Positions 9,373 through 17,340 of a DNA stretch of 64,000 nucleotides are shown piece after piece (the stretch's first letter is position 1; each line of letters starts with the position of its first letter). The stretch covers positions 124,001 to 188,000 of the forward strand of contig LWRO01000003.1 in assembly GCA_001657325.1 (NCBI GenBank), given 5' to 3'. The notes beneath the pieces are model-generated. The model saw nothing but the letters and a program-made list of their open reading frames with translations. It was not told where the DNA came from and searched no databases. The translations under genes and the position numbers were made by a program. The DNA comes from Geitlerinema sp. BBD 1991-9 (lineage in GTDB: Bacteria; Cyanobacteriota; Cyanobacteriia; Cyanobacteriales; Geitlerinemataceae).

Positions 9373-10698
9373 ATGAATACGCCACTTGTTGCTTTACAAA
9401 AACCGAAAGATATTTCCCTCGGTGAAATCGAGGCGGAATTGAGTCAAATTTGGCTGAGTCAGAGTAGCGGACAAGGTGCGCCGCTGGCGAGTCGCGCCTC
9501 GACGTTTAGCATGGTCGTTTACGAACCCGAGGAATTTCAGCAATTGCTGGCAGGATTGGGGTTTTACAGCGGTATTATCGATGGGATACACGGGGAACAG
9601 ACTCGGCGTTCGATCGAGGCGGCTCAGAAACAATACAATCTCAACATAACGGGGCGTGTCGATCCCGAAACCTTAGCCAAATTGCGCGAAGAATTCGACA
9701 AACTGCCGCTAGAGAAGCGCAAAATAGAAAATCTCGACGCACGGGGATTCCAAATCAGCGAGGCGATTGCGGCTGAAAACCCCTGTCGGATTATTACGCT
9801 CTGTCCGAAACTCGGGATTGAAGATACTGGTGTTACTGCACAAGTTTCGGCATATTGTCCCGTCCAACGCAAGAATTCTCACCTCATTTGCTGTGAGTAC
9901 CTCACCCTACGAGGAACGAAGGATGCTTTGAGCCGCGTTGGAGACATGGTGTCTTCGTTAATGGTACCGGGTCTACCGAAGTTCGTGTGGTGGAAAGCTA
10001 CGCCAAATCCGGAACAGGAATTATTTCGCCATCTCGCCAAACAGAGTCATTGCATCATCGTCGATTCTGGATATTTCAGCGATCCGGAGTCGGAATTATT
10101 GAAAATGCAAGAACTCATCGATCGAGAAATTTATATTGCCGATCTCAACTGGCATCGTCTTTCGGCATGGCAAGAACTCACGGCAGCTGCGTTCGATCCC
10201 CCAGAACGTCGTCAGTCTCTCCACGAAATCGATAACATCACCATCGATTACGAGAAAGGCAACGATTCGCAAGCGTTGATGTTTTTAGGATGGTTTGCCA
10301 GTCGGTTAGGTTGGCAACCGATTTCTTATTCTTCGGAAAGCAACGATTACGACATTACTCGTGTCTCGTTTAAGGGACAGTGCGATCGAGAAATTCACGC
10401 TGAACTTGCCGGTGTTCCAGTTGGAGATGCGGGGGAAATTCCTGGCGATCTCGTGGGTTTGCGTCTGACTTCGTCAAATCCTTCTGCGGATTGTTGCACG
10501 ATTCTCTGTTCGGAAACAACGGGTTGTATGCGGATGGAAGCAGGCGGAAGCGCGCAATCTTGCCGAACAGAACAAGTGACGGCACTGTCGGATCAGAAGG
10601 CAGAATTACTGATGGCACAGCAACTTCAACGTTGGGGACGCGATGTTTTGTACGAGGAAAGTTTGGCGGTTACAGCTCGAGTTTTGAAGTTGCGTTAA
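9373..10698 (+). CDS. opcA: OpcA, glucose-6-phosphate dehydrogenase assembly and activator protein
   Basis: A 441-residue protein with the cyanobacterial OpcA layout. An N-terminal peptidoglycan-binding-like helical domain (about 55-110, EFQQLLAGLGFYSGIIDG) is followed by the OpcA domain (RGTKDALSRVGDMVSSLMVP and KFVWWKATPNPE). OpcA binds G6PDH and raises its activity at low substrate, itself under thioredoxin control. A cysteine-rich stretch (about residues 375-400, with a CCTILC motif) could be the redox part. ATG 9373 is preferred over an extension into zwf. It is the last gene of the cluster, followed directly by a strong terminator. Confidence 0.93.
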   Translation: MNTPLVALQKPKDISLGEIEAELSQIWLSQSSGQGAPLASRASTFSMVVYEPEEFQQLLAGLGFYSGIIDGIHGEQTRRSIEAAQKQYNLNITGRVDPETLAKLREEFDKLPLEKRKIENLDARGFQISEAIAAENPCRIITLCPKLGIEDTGVTAQVSAYCPVQRKNSHLICCEYLTLRGTKDALSRVGDMVSSLMVPGLPKFVWWKATPNPEQELFRHLAKQSHCIIVDSGYFSDPESELLKMQELIDREIYIADLNWHRLSAWQELTAAAFDPPERRQSLHEIDNITIDYEKGNDSQALMFLGWFASRLGWQPISYSSESNDYDITRVSFKGQCDREIHAELAGVPVGDAGEIPGDLVGLRLTSSNPSADCCTILCSETTGCMRMEAGGSAQSCRTEQVTALSDQKAELLMAQQLQRWGRDVLYEESLAVTARVLKLR

Positions 10699-10701
10699 GT
10701 G

Positions 10702-10740
10702 AAATTGTCAAGCAGATGAATATATCTGCTTGACAATTTT
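10702..10740 (+). terminator. strong hairpin terminator after opcA
   Basis: A perfect 16-bp stem (10702-10717 with 10724-10739) with a 6-base loop begins immediately after the opcA stop. It ends in a short T-rich run. It marks the end of the pentose phosphate operon and the border with the AT-rich nuclease cluster. Confidence 0.8.
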
Positions 10741-10803
10741 CTAAAAATATAATGTGCTATAACTATATAATTAAATTAAAATTTGCATTCAATTTAACAA
10801 TCA

Positions 10804-11175
10804 ATGCCGCATCCGTCGTCACAGCGTCTCATGGAACTCTACAATGAGATGCAGATTCTCTTGGAACGTGAAGAAAAACTTCGTCGTGAAACTGAGAATT
10901 TACTCCAAAAAGCTCGAAAAGTAATCGATCCACGAGATGAGTTTAACAAATGGTTGAGATCGTTAGAAGGAAAAACATTGAAACAAAAACAGTATGAATA
11001 CCAAGATGGGAAATGTGCATATTGCAAAGAAACCTTGAGATTTGAGGATGCTGTTGTTCATCACATAATCCCGATTAGCAAACTAGGGCGAAAAGCCAAC
11101 AAGCCAGAGAATTTCAAACTTTTGCATCCGAGTTGCAACTTAAAAATTGGAACTCAGATTATTGATTTTGATTAA
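10804..11175 (+). CDS. HNH endonuclease-domain protein with N-terminal coiled coil
   Basis: A 123-residue protein. Residues about 8-42 form a charged coiled coil (EREEKLRRETENLLQKAR). Residues about 65-120 form an HNH zinc-finger nuclease fold: GKCAYC (first zinc pair), VVHHIIPISKLG (catalytic His region), ENFKLLHPSCN (second Cys and Asn). HNH enzymes of this size nick or cut DNA and are common in mobile or defence loci. The coiled coil is strikingly like the C-terminus of the protein at 11628-12029. The gene sits in an AT-richer patch, 14 bases from the next gene, suggesting co-transcription. The substrate is unknown. Confidence 0.8.
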   Translation: MPHPSSQRLMELYNEMQILLEREEKLRRETENLLQKARKVIDPRDEFNKWLRSLEGKTLKQKQYEYQDGKCAYCKETLRFEDAVVHHIIPISKLGRKANKPENFKLLHPSCNLKIGTQIIDFD

Positions 11176-11189
11176 GGATATAGTCGATC

Positions 11190-11552
11190 GTGCCTAGCAA
11201 ACAAGAACTCATTAAAAAAGTTTCAAATGACATTGGCTGGACTCAAGCTGATATCAAAAGAGCGATTGCTAATTGCAAATTTGATGCTAATAGCGGAGAG
11301 AAAATATGGGCTTGCTGTATGGAATATGCTGGTTCAGAGTCAAAAAAAAGGAATCGTGAGATTGGAGGACTGAAAGGAAGAAACAAAAAACAAAAAGAGA
11401 TAATTGAAAAATTAATTAACCAGCTATCTAAACAACAAGATTTTTATACTAAAATTCTTGATTTTATGAAATTAACAAATAGAGAACAAGCAAATTATAT
11501 TAAGAAGTTATTGCGAAATGCCAAGGATTATATACAGCGTTTCTCAACTTGA
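11190..11552 (+). CDS. small helical protein of unknown function
   Basis: A 120-residue protein starting at GTG 11190, right behind the HNH gene. It is lysine-rich and predicted helical, with a central basic stretch (KKRNREIGGLKGRNKKQKE) and a coiled-coil-like second half. No family is recognised. The last residues lie in sequence that continues into an inverted repeat (11553-11607), so the C-terminus may have been replaced by an inserted repeat. Codon use is AT-rich, like its two neighbours. Confidence 0.55.
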   Translation: MPSKQELIKKVSNDIGWTQADIKRAIANCKFDANSGEKIWACCMEYAGSESKKRNREIGGLKGRNKKQKEIIEKLINQLSKQQDFYTKILDFMKLTNREQANYIKKLLRNAKDYIQRFST

Positions 11553-11607
11553 TGAGGTACAGATTCCTGGCTGAAGTCCTTATGTAGCAAGGGCCAGGTG
11601 TACCTCA
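11553..11607. repeat. inverted repeat, possible MITE or IS end
   Basis: TGAGGTAC (11553-11560) pairs with GTACCTCA (11600-11607), and inside it CCTGGC (11566-11571) pairs with GCCAGG (11593-11598). The bases just before it (CAGCGTTTCTCAACTTGA) read like the end of a cyanobacterial insertion sequence, from memory only. It abuts the stop of the upstream gene. Confidence 0.4.
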
Positions 11608-11627
11608 CTTTCCAGGGAAACGTCAGA

Positions 11628-12029
11628 ATGAAAACTTTTCCATCTTCAGCAGTTACAAGGATACACTTAAGGCTTTACGGACTATCAAATTATCAAGTTC
11701 GTAAAATTTTAGAGAATATCCAAGGAGTCCGATCGTCCTCTGGATTTAAAGAGTATCCAATTGAAGAGGTGAAAACTTCAATGCAGAAACGCTTATCCAA
11801 CCCTAGAATTAAAGAAAGTACGAGAAAACAACTCGATCGAGTGTTGTTCCTTCTCAATGGTGAATCGAATATTGTTGAAGTCGATTTTCTTAAAAAGCTA
11901 TCCCCCGAACAACGGTTGGATTTTCTCTATCGTCAGCTAGAACAGCTTTCTGAGAAGGAAGAAAAAATCCGTCAGGAAACGAACGCTTTAATTCAGAAAG
12001 CCCGTCAAGTCGTCGGGACTCAAATATAA
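11628..12029 (+). CDS. unknown protein sharing a coiled-coil module with the HNH protein
   Basis: A 133-residue protein from ATG 11628; an extension to 11598 lies in the inverted repeat. The N-terminal half (about 1-80) is a basic domain of unknown fold with a YPIEEVKTSM segment that could be a DNA-binding helix. The C-terminal about 40 residues (LYRQLEQLSEKEEKIRQETN, then QKARQVV) closely match residues 10-43 of the HNH protein upstream. The match suggests that the two proteins pair through this coil or that a module was duplicated. No function can be assigned. Confidence 0.6.
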   Translation: MKTFPSSAVTRIHLRLYGLSNYQVRKILENIQGVRSSSGFKEYPIEEVKTSMQKRLSNPRIKESTRKQLDRVLFLLNGESNIVEVDFLKKLSPEQRLDFLYRQLEQLSEKEEKIRQETNALIQKARQVVGTQI

Positions 12030-12210
12030 TTTGAGTTCGATCGAATTCCGAAGATTAGAAACCGGCAATTCAATCTGTCTCGTTATTGCACGAGTCACGA
12101 TAATCCTCTAAGCGACAACTGAACCTCCTCTGGTAAGATTCTGGTGAGTCGATCGAGTGCCGTTTCACCTCGACTCCCCAACGCGATCGAAGTGCGGAGA
12201 AACAACATCA

Positions 12211-12948
12211 ATGTCAGAGGAGTTGCAAACCTTTAAAGTGCTAGGGATGCCCGTTCACCTACATCCCGACTATACCGCGTGGCTTCGATCGAGACTCGCA
12301 CAAAACCTCGGAGTCCACGTCGTCACCCTCAACGCTGAGATGACGATGCAAGCCGAGCAAAACGCCGAACTCGCGCGAGCTATCCATCAAGCCGAGTTAG
12401 TCGTTCCCGACGGGGCTGGCGTTGTCCTCTACCTGCAACTCTGGGGAAAGCGAATTCGACGTTGTCCGGGGATCGAATTGGCGCAAACCCTGCTCTCTCA
12501 ATTGAGCAGCGATCGAACCGTATTTTTCTATGGCGGAAAACCGGGAGTGGCTCAAACCGCCGCCGACACCCTCAAACGCCAATACCCCGAACTCAACATT
12601 GTCGGCGTACAACACGGCTATCTTTCCGAGATCGATCGAGCGGAATTCGCCCGTGAGTTACAACAGAAACAGCCCGACGTCATTTTGGTTGGATTGGGCG
12701 TTCCCCGTCAAGAAATCTGGATTGTCGAAAACCGAAATCTCTGTCCGAACGCAATTTGGCTCGGAGTCGGTGGTAGTTTCGACATCTGGGCGGGCATCAA
12801 AACCCGCGCCCCTGCATGGATGGGAAACAACCATTTAGAATGGGCGTATCGTCTGTATCAAGAGCCTTGGCGGTGGCGGCGGATGCTGGCGTTACCGAAA
12901 TTCGCGCTGAAGGCCTTGGGAGAAGTCGGAAATCGGAAAGTTTTTTAA
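12211..12948 (+). CDS. WecG/TagA/CpsF-family glycosyltransferase
   Basis: A 245-residue GT26-type transferase. Members move a sugar from a nucleotide donor to a polyprenyl-linked acceptor during exopolysaccharide or wall polymer synthesis. Family markers visible are TLNAEMTMQA, VVPDGAGVVLYL (the conserved catalytic Asp region), RCPGIEL, FFYGGKPGVA, and VGLGVPRQEIWI followed by GVGGSFDIWAG. ATG 12211 places the start just before MSEELQTFKVLG; an in-frame extension to 12157 is unlikely. No other polymer genes are adjacent. A lipase gene follows 34 bases later and may be co-transcribed. Confidence 0.9.
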   Translation: MSEELQTFKVLGMPVHLHPDYTAWLRSRLAQNLGVHVVTLNAEMTMQAEQNAELARAIHQAELVVPDGAGVVLYLQLWGKRIRRCPGIELAQTLLSQLSSDRTVFFYGGKPGVAQTAADTLKRQYPELNIVGVQHGYLSEIDRAEFARELQQKQPDVILVGLGVPRQEIWIVENRNLCPNAIWLGVGGSFDIWAGIKTRAPAWMGNNHLEWAYRLYQEPWRWRRMLALPKFALKALGEVGNRKVF

Positions 12949-12982
12949 TCAAACGTTCTCACTGTCACGAGCAGATCGATCG

Positions 12983-14038
12983 ATGGTCAAACTCAATCGT
13001 CGGCAAATGTTAATTGCAGGATTAATCGCGGGTGCAGCAACCAGTGTCACTGCGGAGTACGTGCGAGAGCAAATTCAAGACGATTCATCCGACGATCGAG
13101 ACGCGGATTTGGGATTCGAGGAAGAGATTTCCATGCAGCGATTGTTGGAAGTTCGCGACTCCGTGGCACTCGTTCAACCCACTGTGCCTTACGATCGGGA
13201 AATATCCAAGTTTTTGGCCACCTGTTGCCGAGTGGGAACCGAGCAATATCTCAAAGCCGACAGCGATTTTCGCTACGATGGCTCGATCGATCGACTCGAA
13301 AGCTACACCCCTGAATTTGACGCTTATCAACAAATCGCTTCGTTTCAAGCCGAACGAGAACCGGGATGGATTGAAAAACAAATCCGACAGCGGATTTCTC
13401 CCAACGTCGAACTTCCCGAAATTCGCAAGATTTATTACGGCTTCGCCCTGACTTCAATCGATCGCCACGTCATCGTTTTTCGAGGAACGCAAGAGGTGGA
13501 CGAGTGGATTGCCAACCTCAACGCCAAGCAAACTTACTACAAATTTTACGATCTCAATCCCGGTAAAGTTCACGAAGGATTTTACGAAATCTACAACGGT
13601 GCGCTGTCCGAACAAACGCGAAATCTCGTCAGTCAGCTCGATCCAAACTTGCCCTGTTATATTACGGGACACAGTCTTGGCGGTGCGTTAGCATTACTCG
13701 CAGCGCTCGATATTGTCGAAACCTTTCCCGAACGACAATCTCAAATTCGGATGTACAACTATGGGACACCGCGAGTCGGCAATCCTGTTTTCGCCCAGTA
13801 TTACAGCGATCGAGTTCCGAACAGTTACCGCATCATCAATATTGCAGACGTGACTCCCACCCTACCGCCAACGATTCTCGGCAAAGAAGTTTACCTCCAT
13901 GTCGGTCAAGAATGGTCTTTCCTCAATCAAACCGGCGATATGAGTCCCAATCACCAACTTATCGCCTATCGCGCCGCAATCGATCGTCAAATCGAACAAA
14001 ACAATGCTATATCCTATAGCAACATCGCTATGGGCTGA
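12983..14038 (+). CDS. exported class 3 lipase
   Basis: A 351-residue alpha/beta hydrolase of the lipase class 3 family. The nucleophile elbow GHSLGGALALL holds the catalytic serine. HVIVFRGTQEVDEWIANL is the oxyanion strand. An aspartate in NIADVTPTLPP and a late histidine (SPNHQLIAYR) would complete the triad. The N-terminus NRRQMLIAGLIAGAATSV looks like a twin-arginine-type signal, so export or membrane anchoring is likely. The substrate would be acylglycerols or membrane galactolipids. GATGAGG repeats follow the stop. Confidence 0.88.
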   Translation: MVKLNRRQMLIAGLIAGAATSVTAEYVREQIQDDSSDDRDADLGFEEEISMQRLLEVRDSVALVQPTVPYDREISKFLATCCRVGTEQYLKADSDFRYDGSIDRLESYTPEFDAYQQIASFQAEREPGWIEKQIRQRISPNVELPEIRKIYYGFALTSIDRHVIVFRGTQEVDEWIANLNAKQTYYKFYDLNPGKVHEGFYEIYNGALSEQTRNLVSQLDPNLPCYITGHSLGGALALLAALDIVETFPERQSQIRMYNYGTPRVGNPVFAQYYSDRVPNSYRIINIADVTPTLPPTILGKEVYLHVGQEWSFLNQTGDMSPNHQLIAYRAAIDRQIEQNNAISYSNIAMG

Positions 14039-14125
14039 TGAGATGAGATGGTGATGAGGTGGTAATGAGGTGAAAGTTCTGGTCATCTCCCAATCTCCTC
14101 ATCCGATCGTCTCCTCATCTCCCCT
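14036..14125. repeat. GATGAGG-type intergenic repeat with inverted arms
   Basis: GATGAGATGAGATGGTGATG on one side faces CTCCTCATC-type words on the other, making an imperfect hairpin between the lipase and AI-2E permease genes. It belongs to the family seen at 6300, 28125, 31221, 39230 and 41211. Confidence 0.5.
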
Positions 14126-14146
14126 TTTTTGTGAGGAGATAATGTC

Positions 14147-15268
14147 GTGAAATTGGGTGATTGGATCGCAATAATTTGTTTTGCGATCGCGTTGGTGATT
14201 CTCTGGCAATTTCGCCAAATCTTGCTACTGGTGTTTACCGCCATCGTCTTGTCGATCGCACTCAACAGCCTAGTACGGCGGATTCAAAATTTTGCCGCGA
14301 GACGAGAAACGATCGTGAAACGGGGACAAGCCGTGTTCCTATCTCTCGTGTTGGTGTTACTGTTCGGAACCTTATTTGTCGGACTGGTGGTTCCACCGTT
14401 CGTCAAGCAGTTCCAACAGTTAATCGATTTGATTCCAGTTGGTTGGCAGCAATTTCTCCTTTGGATCGATCGAACCGTTGAAAATCCACCCCCGTGGTTG
14501 GATCTCGAAGCCATTGAAATGCCCGATTTCTCAGATTTCACGCGCCAAGTGGGACCGCTGGCGGGCGATCTGTTGGGTAACTTTTTTACCTTTTTCTCCA
14601 ACTCTCTCGGTGTTTTACTGCAAGTACTCCTCGTCACAATCTTGACCATCATGCTTCTTGCCAATCCGACTTCGTATCGGGATATGGCACTACGACTGTT
14701 TCCCTCGTTCTATCGGCGACGAGCTGACGAAATTTTCACGGCTTGTGAAGCATCGTTACTCAACTGGATGGGGGGAATCGTCATTAACTCCCTCTTCGTG
14801 GCAACGCTCAGTGCGATCGGTTTAGTCATCCTGAACGTTCAGTTTGTCTTCGCTCACGCACTTTTAGCCGGTGTCTTTAATTTCATTCCCAATATCGGCC
14901 CGACTGCGAGCGCTATTTTCCCGGTATCTGTCGCGTTATTGGACAATCCCCTTAAAGCCTTAGCGGTTATCGTCGTGTACGTCGTGATTCAGAACCTCGA
15001 AAGCTATTGGTTCAGTCCGATGGTGATGCAAAAGCAAGTGTCGTTACTTCCAGCGGTGACGCTCACCGCGCAAATTTTCTTCGCGACATTTTTAGGGTTG
15101 ATGGGTCTAATTTTGGCGTTACCCTTAGCCGTAGTGTCGAAAACCTGGATTGAGGAAGCGTTGTTGAAAGACGTATTCGATCGATGGTCGAGTCGCCGTT
15201 TTCCTACTCCTCCAGCGACGCCAGTTTTACCCAAAGCTGTTGATTCGCTCGAAGATCCCTGGGACTAA
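14147..15268 (+). CDS. AI-2E family transporter
   Basis: A 373-residue polytopic membrane protein of the AI-2 exporter-like family, starting at GTG 14147 behind GTGAGGAGAT. Two N-terminal helices (about 5-24 and 27-45) are followed by a hydrophilic linker and helices around 65-90, 150-175, 210-235, 240-275 and 300-330. The signature FNFIPNIGPTASAIFPVSVA and the Q/N-rich VIQNLESYWFSPMVM region are typical. The natural substrate is unknown in cyanobacteria; some members move autoinducer-2, others are Na/H antiporters. Confidence 0.9.
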   Translation: MKLGDWIAIICFAIALVILWQFRQILLLVFTAIVLSIALNSLVRRIQNFAARRETIVKRGQAVFLSLVLVLLFGTLFVGLVVPPFVKQFQQLIDLIPVGWQQFLLWIDRTVENPPPWLDLEAIEMPDFSDFTRQVGPLAGDLLGNFFTFFSNSLGVLLQVLLVTILTIMLLANPTSYRDMALRLFPSFYRRRADEIFTACEASLLNWMGGIVINSLFVATLSAIGLVILNVQFVFAHALLAGVFNFIPNIGPTASAIFPVSVALLDNPLKALAVIVVYVVIQNLESYWFSPMVMQKQVSLLPAVTLTAQIFFATFLGLMGLILALPLAVVSKTWIEEALLKDVFDRWSSRRFPTPPATPVLPKAVDSLEDPWD

Positions 15269-15321
15269 AGCAACGAGATTGCTGGGTAGCCTGCTTGAAA
15301 ACGGCAAACACTTCACTGTTG

Positions 15322-15390
15322 TCACTGGTGACTGGTGACTGGTGACTGATAACTGGTGACTGATAACTGGTGACTGATAACTGGTGACTG
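15322..15390. repeat. STRR heptanucleotide array
   Basis: Tandem 7-base units of the type ACTGGTG alternate with ACTGATA between the AI-2E gene and the next small gene. Such short tandemly repeated repetitive sequences are well known in filamentous cyanobacteria. The same units build the larger array at 41868-42116. Confidence 0.85.
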
Positions 15391-15466
15391 TGAAAACCTT
15401 AGCTCAACAAGATCCCCCCATCAATGTTATTGTTGACCCAAGAAGATGGTCGATCTGTGCTGTGTC

Positions 15467-15781
15467 ATGAACCAACTCAAATTCCTCATCATCGCGATCC
15501 CGAGCTTTGTTGCAAGTTTTATCACTATTGATTTCTTGCACTACCTCTACAAATCCATCAATCCTCACCCCCAACCGACATCGAATGGAAATCCGCTCGT
15601 TCAAGAAGCGGTGCTATTGTGTCAGCGGTTGATGGATGCCGAACGGGAGGCGTTTCAAGCCTATTTGAAATCTCCCGATGTGGAAACACTAAAGCTTTGG
15701 AAAGAGCGAATTGTTCAATTGCGCCAGCTTTATCTCAAAGCCGATTTGCGCTACAAACGCCGCCTTGAAAAATACGCATAG
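15467..15781 (+). CDS. small membrane-anchored protein, unknown
   Basis: A 104-residue protein from ATG 15467; an alternative start at 15446 adds seven residues. An N-terminal helix (FLIIAIPSFVASFITIDFL) anchors it. The remaining about 70 residues are charged and helical (EREAFQAYLKSPDVETLKLW). No family recognised. A good terminator follows at 15824. Confidence 0.55.
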   Translation: MNQLKFLIIAIPSFVASFITIDFLHYLYKSINPHPQPTSNGNPLVQEAVLLCQRLMDAEREAFQAYLKSPDVETLKLWKERIVQLRQLYLKADLRYKRRLEKYA

Positions 15782-15823
15782 ATTGGGATGTATTGGGAAA
15801 ACCCAATTCCCTGTCCCCTCCTG

Positions 15824-15859
15824 ACAGAGCTGCGATCTTGCTAAAACAGCTCTGTTTTT
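15824..15859 (+). terminator. hairpin terminator
   Basis: ACAGAGCTG (15824-15832) pairs with CAGCTCTGT (15847-15855) and runs into TTTTT. It ends the transcript of the small membrane protein. Confidence 0.75.
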
Positions 15860-16550
15860 GATTGAGAAAGCGCAATATAGGGAAAGATCTAGAGAAGAGC
15901 GAACGGATTATCTCGTCAAGCAGAGCGATTGAGTCAATTCTCGATCGAATACTCTTTGAAATTCTTCCGTAAAATTGCTTTGTCCGGCAATTTCACCAGA
16001 AGTTCGATCGATCGTCTTAAAAAGGTCTACCGTGACTAAATTCTGGATGAAAATGTAAATGACTGTGAGGTTCTTGGCAAACCACTTTGCTATTGAGATG
16101 GTGTTGATGGGACTCGTCTGTAGCTGCCACGAGTTGCATCGGTGAAGTACCGCCGATTGAATCAAAGATTACAATCGCGGCTTCCTGTTTCATCCGCCGT
16201 TGCCGCCAGTCTACCAGAGAGATATTGGACTTACACAGCGTCCGGAGGTTTGGCTGAGTTTCCCCGCCCTGACTCCCGTGAGAGGTCACTCTCACCCAGG
16301 CAGACCCCCGGCTTCCCCAGGGGTGAATTCTCTCGATTTCCCACCCTTGAACACCTTTCCGGTTCAGCGGGGTATTGGGGCTACCAGATGTCTTGCAGGT
16401 GGTGCCTAGCCTTTTCTCTGAGCGGGAAGTTCGCCCACCACGGCTACATCTTCTTTATTCGCTTGGCGTAATTTTACAACATTTCTGCCGCGATTCATCT
16501 CCGCGCACGATCGAAGATTAGAAGCGGAGGATTCTCGCGGTTTTGGCCAA
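15860..16550. other. degraded region without an intact gene, possible mobile-element debris
   Basis: This stretch lacks a convincing gene on either strand. From about 16196 to 16550 the sequence is GC-rich and unlike its surroundings. It begins exactly where the MFS reading frame at 16495-17205 loses family similarity. The minus strand carries short open pieces (ending in KLRQANKEDVAVVGEL, and one with MKQEAAIVIFDSIGG) that feel like transposon-associated sequence, perhaps a TnpB end, but I cannot demonstrate it. Confidence 0.35.
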
Positions 16551-17205
16551 AAAGACAGGTCGTTCCGATCGAAATATCCTGTAGCGTTTTCTTCATGCCT
16601 CTCGGAACACTCTGCTGGGTGGCTTGTACTTGAGACGGGAGCGTTTGAATCAGAAACGCTGCAATTAGGAAAGTGAACCCATCGAGAAAAAAGACTTGGC
16701 GAGTTCCCAAAAAAGCCGCAACGCCACCAGCAATTCCCGGGCCCAAAACCCCTAAAAGTTGATACGTCGCGCCAGACAGCGCGATCGCTTGAGGGTAATC
16801 GTCTCCCCGCGCAGCCAGAGGAATCGTCGCCTGATACGTCGGGGTAAAGAACGCCGCAAAACAATTGAGGAGTAGCACGATCGCGTAAATTTGCCAAACT
16901 TGGGAAACAAAAGGTAACAGACAGATAACGACCGTGCGACACAAATGTGTGACCACCATAATGCGTTTGCGATCGATTCGATCGGCTAACACACCCGCCA
17001 CGGGAGAGAGTAAAACGTAAATCGTCACTCGCAGCGTCAGAGCCACCGACAGCAACGCTCCCGCCCGATCTCCAGCCAGTTCAAACGCCAAGAGTGCTAA
17101 GCCAACCCACGTCAGCGCATCTCCCATTAAATTAACAGTTTGAGCGGCGTAGAGTCTGGCAAAAATAGGGTTTCGCAAACTTTGAAGCAAAATCGGTTTG
17201 TGCAT
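16495..17205 (-). pseudogene. truncated MFS transporter
   Basis: The reading frame opens with a typical MFS N-terminal half: RNPIFARLYAAQTVNLMGDA in helix 1, the loop motif LADRIDRKRIMV, and about six helices. After about 215 residues similarity stops at TTCLFG, and the frame runs into unrelated Arg/Pro-rich sequence before stopping. MFS proteins are normally about 400 residues, so the second six-helix half is missing. The break coincides with the GC-rich debris at 16196-16550, so an insertion or deletion likely removed the 3' half. The remaining product is unlikely to work. Confidence 0.75.
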
Positions 17206-17283
17206 TCAACATTTCTCCAAACGAGAGTTAGATAATCCTTGAATCGACGAAAACTGAATTGAAATAAAGTCACGATCTCAAAT

Positions 17284-17317
17284 TTAGTAGAGTCCTTGCA
17301 TGCAAGGACTCTACTAA
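17284..17317. terminator. 34-bp perfect palindrome after the RND gene
   Basis: TTAGTAGAGTCCTTGCA is followed directly by its exact complement, giving a 17-bp stem with no loop. It lies just beyond the 3' end of the RND pump gene and ahead of the MFS remnant. It could be a terminator in RNA or a protein-binding palindrome in DNA. Confidence 0.55.
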
Positions 17318-17340
17318 GGAAAATACAAAAGAGGGTTTTT

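Noticed and set aside
16406-16942. 178-residue minus-strand ORF
   Set aside because: It lies in another frame of the MFS remnant and mostly reads as its shadow.
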